Shown here one piece after another: positions 1 to 5,831 of a DNA stretch of 7,371 bases. The notes under the pieces are model-generated. The model saw nothing but the letters and a program-made list of their open reading frames with translations, was not told the DNA's origin and ran no database searches. A program made the translations under genes and the position numbers. This DNA comes from Porphyromonas sp. (GTDB lineage Bacteria; Bacteroidota; Bacteroidia; Bacteroidales; Porphyromonadaceae). The stretch's first letter is position 1; each line of letters opens with the position of its first letter. Where the stretch lies: NCBI GenBank assembly GCA_003640335.1, contig RBKG01000012.1:1-7371 (forward strand), written 5' to 3'.

Positions 1-1506
1 GAAGAGAGCAAAGCGGAAGTGGCTGCGACGCCAATCACTCAAATGGTCTTTACAAGTAAGAAGGCTAAGACTGCACCCAAACTAACAGAATTGCTTGAGG
101 ATAATCATTCAGAAGAGGCTACATCAGATGCGGTTACAGAAGAAACACCTGCTCGCAAAATGATTTTTACTCACAAGTCAAGTAAGTCTGTCCTAAGCGA
201 GGTGCTTCCAATTCAGCCTAAGAGTGATGAGGATTCTATCGTGGCAGAGCAGCAGCCGGAGCAAGATGAATACAACGAGCCTCATCAGGCAGAAGAACTA
301 CCACAAGAAGAGGAAACTCCTAGCGTAAGCACCAACACTAATCGCTCTAATCGTTTGCAAAACCCCGTAGACCTCTTCCCAGAAGGTATTTTGGTTGCCC
401 AAGGTATTTTGGAGATTATGAGTGATGGTTATGGTTTTCTCCGTTCGGGTGATTATAACTATTTGCCTTCTCCCGATGATATTTATTTATCTCCACAGCA
501 GATTAGACAGAATAGTCTGCGCCCAGGTGATTATGTAGAGGCTTCTATCCGTCCACCTAAGGAGAATGAAAAGTATTTCCCTGTTTCTAAGGTCGTTTCT
601 GTAAATGGTCGTTCGGTTGAAGAGATGCGTGACCGCATACCTTTTGACCATCTCACTCCGATATTCCCAGATGAACGTTTCAAGCTTGAGTCTAAGGAGT
701 CTAACATCAATGATAAGATTGGTCTTAGGGTTGTAGATTTATTCTCTCCGATAGGTAAGGGACAGCGTGGTCTTATTGTCGCTCAGCCTAAGACGGGTAA
801 GACTATGCTCCTTAAGGATATTGCTAATGCTATAGCCAATAATCATCCTGAGGTTTATATGATTATTCTCCTTATCGATGAGCGTCCTGAAGAAGTTACA
901 GACATGGCTAATAGTGTAAATGCTGAGGTCGTAGCCTCTACATTTGATGAGCCAGCAGAAAGACATGTACGTATCGCAGAGATTGTACTCAACAAGGCTA
1001 AGCGTATGGTTGAGAGTGGGCTAGATGTGGTTATTCTCTTAGATTCAATCACACGTCTTGCTCGTGCATATAATACGGTACAGCCTACGAGTGGTAAGGT
1101 GCTTTCTGGTGGTGTGGATGCTAATGCTCTTCAGAAGCCTAAGCGTTTCTTCGGTGCTGCACGTAATATCAAAGATGGCGGTAGCCTTACGATTATAGCG
1201 ACAGCCCTACAAGATACTGGCTCTAAGATGGACGATGTTATCTTCGAAGAGTTTAAGGGTACTGGTAATATGGAATTGCAATTAGACAGAAGACTTGCCA
1301 ATAAGCGCATATTCCCAGCTGTTGACCTCGTCGCAAGTAGCACGAGACGCGATGACCTCTTGCAGTCTACAAGTACGGTAAGCAAGATGTGGGGTATACG
1401 AAAAATCCTATCGGAAATGAATCCTATCGAATCTATGGAAATGGTTAAACGTTACATGGAGCAAAGTCCGAATAACGAAGCCTTCCTAACTATCGTAAAT
1501 AGTTAA
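1..1506 (+). CDS. rho: Transcription termination factor Rho (5' end outside window)
   Basis: Rho is a hexameric RNA-dependent ATPase/helicase that loads on nascent RNA and terminates transcription. The visible 501 codons contain, in order: a hydrophilic acidic stretch rich in Glu, Gln, Ser and Thr (nt 1-370); a cold-shock-like primary RNA-binding domain (about nt 385-603, with DGYGFLRS); a Walker A loop QPKTGKTM (nt 784-807); Walker B VVILLDS (nt 1027-1047); the Q-loop SGGVDANAL; and the highly conserved segments KRFFGAARN and [11 protein letters not shown]. The ATPase core matches E. coli Rho closely, with PKTGKT where E. coli has PKAGKT. The frame stays open upstream of the GTG at base 19 (reading EESKAE), so that GTG is not a convincing start. 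Bacteroidota Rho proteins are often well over 600 residues with a similar N-terminal insertion, so I treat the CDS as partial. An intrinsic terminator follows 18 nt after the stop. Confidence 0.97.
   Translation, partial: EESKAEVAATPITQMVFTSKKAKTAPKLTELLEDNHSEEATSDAVTEETPARKMIFTHKSSKSVLSEVLPIQPKSDEDSIVAEQQPEQDEYNEPHQAEELPQEEETPSVSTNTNRSNRLQNPVDLFPEGILVAQGILEIMSDGYGFLRSGDYNYLPSPDDIYLSPQQIRQNSLRPGDYVEASIRPPKENEKYFPVSKVVSVNGRSVEEMRDRIPFDHLTPIFPDERFKLESKESNINDKIGLRVVDLFSPIGKGQRGLIVAQPKTGKTMLLKDIANAIANNHPEVYMIILLIDERPEEVTDMANSVNAEVVASTFDEPAERHVRIAEIVLNKAKRMVESGLDVVILLDSITRLARAYNTVQPTSGKVLSGGVDANALQKPKRFFGAARNIKDGGSLTIIATALQDTGSKMDDVIFEEFKGTGNMELQLDRRLANKRIFPAVDLVASSTRRDDLLQSTSTVSKMWGIRKILSEMNPIESMEMVKRYMEQSPNNEAFLTIVNS
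40..207 (+). repeat. Two-copy peptide motif in Rho's disordered N-terminal region
   Basis: A short motif occurs twice in the low-complexity N-terminal part of Rho. Copy 1 reads [10 protein letters not shown] (nt 40-69), followed after four residues by LTELL (nt 82-96). Copy 2 reads [10 protein letters not shown] (nt 157-186), followed after two residues by LSEVL (nt 193-207). The shared pattern is [QK]-M-[VI]-F-T-x-K-x-x-K, a short gap, then L-[ST]-E-x-L. The copies are separated by acidic linker and differ at DNA level, so this is a diverged protein repeat, not a recent tandem duplication. More copies may lie upstream of base 1. The function is unknown; a short binding motif or a sticker in a phase-separating region is possible. 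Confidence 0.6.
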
Positions 1507-1524
1507 TATCAATTAAGTTGGGAT

Positions 1525-1577
1525 AATTGCCCATCTATGGACTTAGTCAAGTCTGTAGATGGGCAATTTGTGTTTTT
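1525..1577 (+). terminator. Intrinsic terminator of rho
   Basis: Bases 1525-1544 pair with 1549-1568 to give a 20-bp uninterrupted stem (two G-U wobbles, the rest Watson-Crick) closed by the 4-nt loop AGTC. The stem includes the GC-rich block TTGCCCATC/GATGGGCAA. It is followed closely by TGTG and a run of five T (1573-1577). The hairpin begins 18 nt after the rho stop codon. No matching A-tract lies just before the left arm, so it is expected to work mainly on the + strand. Confidence 0.9.
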
Positions 1578-1597
1578 AGTATTCCTGGCTAGTTTTG
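1567..1597 (+). promoter_or_regulatory. Candidate Bacteroidota sigma-ABfr promoter for the pgl-feoAB operon
   Basis: TTTG at 1567-1570 is followed by 19 nt and then TAGTTTTG at 1590-1597, an exact match to the Bacteroidota -7 element TAnnTTTG with a -33 TTTG at near-canonical spacing. Transcription would start near 1604, giving a leader of about 100 nt before the pgl ATG. The -33 element overlaps the last two bases of the rho terminator stem. No other convincing promoter was seen in the gap. The call rests on sequence match alone. Confidence 0.6.
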
Positions 1598-1667
1598 TTT
1601 GGGAGAATTTTGCTAAATTGGAGGCTCGATAACTGAAACTAACCAACCTTTATAAAGAAAATGTGGT

Positions 1668-1684
1668 TTACATCATAGATGTAA
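1668..1684. promoter_or_regulatory. Perfect 7-bp dyad in the pgl leader, function unknown
   Basis: TTACATC (1668-1674) and GATGTAA (1678-1684) form a perfect inverted repeat around ATA, ending 21 nt before the pgl start codon. As RNA it would be a small hairpin with a 3-nt loop close to the ribosome-binding region. As DNA it is a 17-bp palindrome of the size bound by dimeric regulators such as Crp/Fnr or Fur-type proteins. It lies downstream of the predicted transcription start, so as an operator it would act as a roadblock, or it may belong to an unrecognised second promoter. It does not clearly match a Fur box. Confidence 0.35.
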
Positions 1685-1705
1685 CGTAGTAAAGAATCAG
1701 ATAAG

Positions 1706-2407
1706 ATGAATATACACTCATTTAAAGACGCTGTAGCTACAGCAGAAGGAATCATTAACGAATTGATTATTCCACAGACTAAGGCAGGTAAGTTCACTCT
1801 TGCAGTATCTGGAGGGAGTACACCTCGCCAGCTATTCGAGCTAATGGCAGGAGATACTTACCGTAATCAGATAGAGTGGAGCAATCTTTTCTTATACTGG
1901 GTAGACGAGCGCTGTGTGCCTCCTACAGATGAGCAAAGCAATTATGGAATGACAGCGAAAGCCCTCCGCTTAGAAACTCTTCCCTTACCGAAGGAACAGA
2001 TTTTCCGTATTCAGGGAGAAGACGACCCTAAAGAAGAAGCTGAGCGTTATACTGCGCTTGTGGAGCAAAATCTTCCTAAGGCTGTGAATGGTCTTCCACA
2101 GTTTGATTTGATTATTCTAGGGATTGGAGATGATGGTCACACTTCATCAATTTTCCCTCATCAAATGCACTGGTTAGAAGAAAGAACGCCTTATGTAGTG
2201 GCACAGCACCCAAGTGGGCAAAACCGTATTTGTCTTACGGGGCAGACAATTCTTGCCGCAAAGAAGCTCGCCTTTCATGCTGTCGGCAAGGCTAAGGCTA
2301 CCATACTCCAGCAGATTATTGATGAGGCTCCAGAGGCTCTAGCTTATCCATCGGCTTATTTTGTTCGCCATAGGACGGACTTAGCTCTTTATACGGATAG
2401 TCTTTAA
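1706..2407 (+). CDS. pgl: 6-phosphogluconolactonase
   Basis: The cytosolic enzyme hydrolyses 6-phospho-glucono-1,5-lactone to 6-phosphogluconate, the second step of the oxidative pentose phosphate pathway. The 233-residue length is typical of the DevB/Pgl family. Motifs: phosphate-binding SGGSTPRQLF (35-44), WVDER (65-69), the family signature GIGDDGHTSSIFP (139-151) with the likely catalytic His145, and RICLT (174-178). NagB-type glucosamine-6-phosphate deaminases share the fold but carry a different signature (GxGxDGHIAFNEP-like), so Pgl is preferred. The ATG at 1706 gives a complete N-terminus; upstream is A-rich (AGATAAG) without a strong Shine-Dalgarno. zwf and gnd, which often neighbour pgl in Bacteroidota, are absent here. 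It is the first gene of the apparent operon, 24 nt before the carbonic anhydrase ATG. Confidence 0.95.
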   Translation: MNIHSFKDAVATAEGIINELIIPQTKAGKFTLAVSGGSTPRQLFELMAGDTYRNQIEWSNLFLYWVDERCVPPTDEQSNYGMTAKALRLETLPLPKEQIFRIQGEDDPKEEAERYTALVEQNLPKAVNGLPQFDLIILGIGDDGHTSSIFPHQMHWLEERTPYVVAQHPSGQNRICLTGQTILAAKKLAFHAVGKAKATILQQIIDEAPEALAYPSAYFVRHRTDLALYTDSL

Positions 2408-2412
2408 GTTTG
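2382..2412 (+). promoter_or_regulatory. Possible internal promoter at the pgl stop codon
   Basis: TAAGTTTG at 2405-2412 matches the Bacteroidota -7 element TAnnTTTG exactly; its TAA is the pgl stop codon. The upstream element is poor: TAGC/TTAG around 2381-2385 only partly resembles TTTG. A start near 2419 would leave a leader of roughly 12 nt before the carbonic anhydrase ATG at 2432. It could let the carbonic anhydrase and feo genes be transcribed independently of pgl. The 6-base match could arise by chance. Confidence 0.3.
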
Positions 2413-2431
2413 AATATTGTCGAGACGTAAG

Positions 2432-3139
2432 ATGAAGAAAAAGTTCTTGGGGAAGTTTAGAGAATTTGTTCGAGCCTTCTTGCGCGACGAAACTCTAAAG
2501 CATTCTTCCCCTTATTTGAAGACCAAGGAGGAGCAAGATAAGTACACTCCTCAAATGGTCTTAGATGATTTGATTGCCGGCAACGAACGCTTCACTCGTG
2601 GTGAGCATACTGTGCGGGACCATTCGAGGACGATGCACAATAGTTATCCTCCCCCTCAATATCCCAAGGCTTTTATCTTAAGTTGTATTGATAGCCGTGT
2701 GCTTGTTGAGGATATATTCGACCAAGGTGTAGGTGATATCTTCGTGGGGCGAGTGGCTGGCAACTACGCAACTGATGATATGATTGCGAGCATGGAGTAT
2801 GCTTGTGTCGTTACAGGGGCTAAATTGATATTAGTCTTAGGACATGAAAATTGTGGAGCCATAAAAGGAGCTATACAAGGTGTCGAACTAGGACTTTTGA
2901 CTGGTTTGCTCGATAAAATCAGGCCTGCAGTATGTGATTGCGAACATGATAATACCGAGCATACCCCAGACAACTATGATTATACCCATAACGTGGCAGT
3001 ATGGAATGTGCGCCATAGCTTACAGCAGATTAGGCGTTCTAGTCCTATTCTTCGTCAGTTAGAAGCCGATGGTAAGCTGATGATACGAGGTGCATTCTAC
3101 GGCTTGTCTACGGGGGTAATCGAGTTTTTTGATCACTAA
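2432..3139 (+). CDS. Beta-class carbonic anhydrase
   Basis: This zinc enzyme interconverts CO2 and bicarbonate. From the ATG at 2432 it has 235 residues. Zinc-site motifs are intact: CIDSR (Cys85, Asp87, Arg89) and GHENCGA (His138, Cys141), separated by the family's GRVAGNYATDD segment; the C-terminus GAFYGLSTGVIEFF is also typical. The first 20 residues are basic and amphipathic (KKKFLGKFREFVRAFL) with no clear signal peptide or lipobox, so a cytoplasmic location is likely, perhaps membrane-associated. An in-frame TTG at 2417 would add five residues, but the ATG is preferred. The gene starts 24 nt after pgl and stops 8 nt before feoAB. A longer stretch between the Zn ligands and C-terminus (about 165-190, with CDCEHDNTEH) is rich in Cys, His and acidic residues. 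Confidence 0.95.
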   Translation: MKKKFLGKFREFVRAFLRDETLKHSSPYLKTKEEQDKYTPQMVLDDLIAGNERFTRGEHTVRDHSRTMHNSYPPPQYPKAFILSCIDSRVLVEDIFDQGVGDIFVGRVAGNYATDDMIASMEYACVVTGAKLILVLGHENCGAIKGAIQGVELGLLTGLLDKIRPAVCDCEHDNTEHTPDNYDYTHNVAVWNVRHSLQQIRRSSPILRQLEADGKLMIRGAFYGLSTGVIEFFDH

Positions 3140-3147
3140 AACTATAT

Positions 3148-5679
3148 ATGAATCTCTCAGAACTACAAATAGGCGAAAAAGCTATTATTCTACATGTTAA
3201 CGGAACGGGACAGTTTCGTAAACGAATACTAGAGATGGGCTTTGTACACGGCAAAGAAGTTACAGCTGTGCATGGAGCTCCAATGCAAGACCCAATTCAC
3301 TATCGCATCCTTGGTTATGATGTATCTCTTAGAAGGGCGGATGCCGAGCTAATAGATGTGCGCAGATTGACGGATGAGGAGCGTTTACAGGGTGAAGATG
3401 AGGTTGAAGACCATTCAGCGAAGGATACGCTCAATGGATTACAACCATTAGGAGCGGAGTTTCTTGGACGTAAGGGAAGTAAACGCTTGCGTATTGCTCT
3501 TGTTGGGAACCCCAATTGTGGTAAAACATCTCTCTTTAATCAAGCGAGTGGAGCCCATGAGCATGTGGGTAATTATAGCGGTGTTACAGTAGAGCGTAAG
3601 ACTGGTTATATTCATTTCGGAGATTATCGTATTGAGCTTGTGGACCTTCCAGGAGCTTATTCACTTTCTCCATACAGCCCAGAGGAAGTATATATTCGTA
3701 ATTACTTAACTGGTGATGACCGCCCAGATATAGTTCTGAATGTCATCGATACGACCAATCTGGAGCGTAACTTATACCTTACGGTTCAGGTTAAAGAGCT
3801 AGGACTTCCCGTAGTGGTGGCTCTTAATATGTTTGATGAGTTTACAGCACGCAAGGAATATCTTGATTATCCTCGTTTATCTCGCTTGATGGGCATTCCT
3901 ATGGTGCCGACTGTATGCCGTACGGGTTTAGGCTTGCAGGCTTTATTTAGCGAAATCATAGAAGTTTGGGAAGGTATTGAAGCTGGAAGCGACGAGTTAT
4001 TAAATCTCGAAAGTGGCAAGATACGTCCTCTAACGATTTATTATGGTAATAGCATTGATGGAGCTATTCAGACTCTGACAGATAAGATTATAGAGCATCT
4101 GAAAATCTCATCTCTTCAGGATGCACGGCATATAGCTATTAAGCTGATGGAGCGTGATAAGGATATTGAGATGAAGCTCATGAATAGTTATGCCAAAGGT
4201 GCTTTCATTATCTCAGCTCGAGATTATGAGCTGAAGCAGCTTGAAGAGGAGCTAGATAATGTCGATACGGAAGAGTTGATGACGGATGCTCGCTATGGCT
4301 ATATCGCAGGGGCACTCCGAGAAACATACAAGCCTAAGCGCAAGCATCAAAAGAGTTTGACGGATAAGATTGATTACTGGGTAACGCATCGTTATCTAGG
4401 TTTTCCTCTGTTCTTGTTCTTAATGTTCTTAATGTTTGAAGCAACATTCGTTCTAGGGGCTTATCCTATGGATTGGATTGAGGCTGGTGTTAATTGGTTA
4501 GGAGCTTTCATTGGGGAAAACATGAGTGAAGGCCCCATTAAAGATTTGATAGTTGACGGTATTATCTCAGGGGTAGGGGGAGTAATTGTATTCTTGCCTA
4601 ATATCTTGATACTATACTTCTTCATATCAATTTTTGAGGATACGGGGTATATGGCTCGTGCAGCCTTCATCATGGATAAAATCATGCATAGAATGGGCTT
4701 GCATGGGAAGAGTTTTATCCCTTTGATTATGGGCTTTGGGTGTAATGTACCTGCAGTTATGGCTACGCGTACTATTGAGAGCCGCAAGAGTCGCATTATA
4801 ACCATGCTCGTATTACCCTTCATGTCTTGCTCTGCACGTCTACCTGTTTATTTGCTTTTAGCTGGAGCTCTCTTTGCTGGGCAAGCTGGTTTGGTACTGT
4901 TCATGCTCTATATTGTAGGTGTCGGGATTGCAATTATTTCAGCTCGAGTACTGAGAGCTACTCATTTTAAGGGAGAGGATATTCCTTTTGTGATGGAGCT
5001 TCCTCCTTATCGTATGCCTACTTCTAAGGCTATTATGAGACACATGTGGAGCAGAGCAGAGCAGTATCTTCATAAAATGGGAACAACTATTCTCCTTGCT
5101 TCTATCGTAATATGGTTTTTGAGTTATTTCCCTAGACAAGGTGAAGCTGAAGCACGTAAGGATGCTGCAGTTGCGCTTGTAGAGCAACGCAATGACTTGT
5201 CTTCAGAAGTTAAAGCTGACTCTGTCGCACAATTAGAGCATGAGTTTGCTCAATATCACCAAAGTAATAGCTGGATTGGACGTATGGGACACGGTTTGTC
5301 TCCCATTATTAGTCCTTTGGGCTTTGACTGGAAGATGGGTGTGAGCCTGCTCTCAGGCTTGGGTGCTAAGGAAGTTGTGGTAAGTACTCTAGGCGTTATC
5401 TATACAGGAGATAGTAGTGATGGAGATGAAGCTAAAGCACGATTAGTTGACCGCATCAAAGCAGATGTGCGCCCCGATGGCTCTCCTAGTTTTACGCCTT
5501 TGGTGGGTATTGCTTTCATGCTTTTTGTCTTAATCTATTTCCCTTGTACAGCTACGATCATAGCTATTGGACGAGAGTCTGGTTCTTGGAAATGGTCTGT
5601 CTTTAGTATTATATACTCGTGTAGCCTAGCTTGGTTGGTAGCCTTTATTGTATATCAAGTAGGAATGCACTTATTATAA
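3148..5679 (+). CDS. feoB: FeoA-FeoB fusion, ferrous iron transporter
   Basis: An 843-residue inner-membrane Fe2+ importer with FeoA and FeoB in one chain, a known arrangement in Bacteroidota. Residues 1-73 are an SH3-like FeoA domain (KRILEMGF, GYDVSLRRADAELI), then an acidic linker (74-112). The G domain has G1 GNPNCGKTS (120-128), G2 GVTVE (145-149), G3 DLPG (166-169) and G4 NMFD (227-230); the G5 position reads CRTGLG instead of the common SA-type motif. A helical GDI-like region spans about 275-385. The membrane part starts near 417 and has both gate-like repeats with conserved Cys: GFGCNVPA (Cys532) followed by FMSCSARLPVY (Cys561), then LSGLGAKEVVVSTLG (735-749) and YFPCTATIIAIGRE (Cys800). 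A charged loop (about 663-710) lies between membrane segments. The ATG at 3148 is 8 nt after the carbonic anhydrase stop; the Cys-rich gene starts 11 nt downstream. Nothing suggests truncation. Confidence 0.97.
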   Translation: MNLSELQIGEKAIILHVNGTGQFRKRILEMGFVHGKEVTAVHGAPMQDPIHYRILGYDVSLRRADAELIDVRRLTDEERLQGEDEVEDHSAKDTLNGLQPLGAEFLGRKGSKRLRIALVGNPNCGKTSLFNQASGAHEHVGNYSGVTVERKTGYIHFGDYRIELVDLPGAYSLSPYSPEEVYIRNYLTGDDRPDIVLNVIDTTNLERNLYLTVQVKELGLPVVVALNMFDEFTARKEYLDYPRLSRLMGIPMVPTVCRTGLGLQALFSEIIEVWEGIEAGSDELLNLESGKIRPLTIYYGNSIDGAIQTLTDKIIEHLKISSLQDARHIAIKLMERDKDIEMKLMNSYAKGAFIISARDYELKQLEEELDNVDTEELMTDARYGYIAGALRETYKPKRKHQKSLTDKIDYWVTHRYLGFPLFLFLMFLMFEATFVLGAYPMDWIEAGVNWLGAFIGENMSEGPIKDLIVDGIISGVGGVIVFLPNILILYFFISIFEDTGYMARAAFIMDKIMHRMGLHGKSFIPLIMGFGCNVPAVMATRTIESRKSRIITMLVLPFMSCSARLPVYLLLAGALFAGQAGLVLFMLYIVGVGIAIISARVLRATHFKGEDIPFVMELPPYRMPTSKAIMRHMWSRAEQYLHKMGTTILLASIVIWFLSYFPRQGEAEARKDAAVALVEQRNDLSSEVKADSVAQLEHEFAQYHQSNSWIGRMGHGLSPIISPLGFDWKMGVSLLSGLGAKEVVVSTLGVIYTGDSSDGDEAKARLVDRIKADVRPDGSPSFTPLVGIAFMLFVLIYFPCTATIIAIGRESGSWKWSVFSIIYSCSLAWLVAFIVYQVGMHLL

Positions 5680-5690
5680 AGAATAGTGGT

Positions 5691-5831
5691 ATGAATTGGC
5701 AATATATAGGTATCGTAATCATTGGATTGCTTGTATTTGGTTATGTGGGTTATAAGCTGTACAAGCTAATTTTTCCCGATGATGATGGCGGTAGTTGCGG
5801 TTGCTCTGGTTGTAAAGGTTGTGCGCACTAA
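5691..5831 (+). CDS. FeoB-associated Cys-rich mini membrane protein
   Basis: A 46-residue protein. It has one N-terminal membrane helix (about residues 6-24, IGIVIIGLLVFGYVGYKLY), a short basic turn, an acidic DDD patch (30-32), a Gly-rich hinge, and a C-terminal C-x-C-x2-C-x2-C cluster (Cys36, 38, 41, 44) ending in His46. This matches the FeoB-associated Cys-rich membrane protein family, found directly after feoB in many anaerobes. By the positive-inside pattern (Lys22, Lys25 after the helix) the Cys tail is probably cytoplasmic, where it could bind Fe2+ or interact with FeoB; the function is not established. The ATG at 5691 is preferred over upstream near-cognate codons inside feoAB because it places the helix at the N-terminus. 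The gene stops immediately before the next ATG. Confidence 0.88.
   Translation: MNWQYIGIVIIGLLVFGYVGYKLYKLIFPDDDGGSCGCSGCKGCAH

Noticed and set aside
19..21. GTG as the start codon of rho
   Set aside because: The frame is open to base 1 with similar hydrophilic composition, and Rho of this group has a longer N-terminus. The gene is treated as cut by the window edge.
1620..1624. GGAGG resembling a Shine-Dalgarno sequence
   Set aside because: It is about 80 nt before the nearest start codon and has no short open frame after it that looks real.
2417..2431. TTG start for the carbonic anhydrase
   Set aside because: The ATG five codons later is in frame, well spaced from the pgl stop and a more common start.
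4417..4434. Perfect 9-bp tandem repeat TTCTTAATG x2 in feoAB
   Set aside because: It encodes Phe-Leu-Met twice in a transmembrane helix; two in-frame copies are explained by hydrophobic low complexity.
4461..4823. 120-codon open frame on the minus strand inside feoAB
   Set aside because: It mirrors the conserved FeoB membrane core; its composition follows from the coding strand, and there is no promoter or family signature.
5344..5360. Small hairpin AGCCTG-CTCT-CAGGCT inside feoAB
   Set aside because: A 6-bp stem within conserved coding sequence with no T-tract; not a terminator.
5631..5690. Upstream near-cognate starts extending the Cys-rich protein into feoAB
   Set aside because: They add 20 residues without family character, while the ATG at 5691 puts the membrane helix at the N-terminus as expected.
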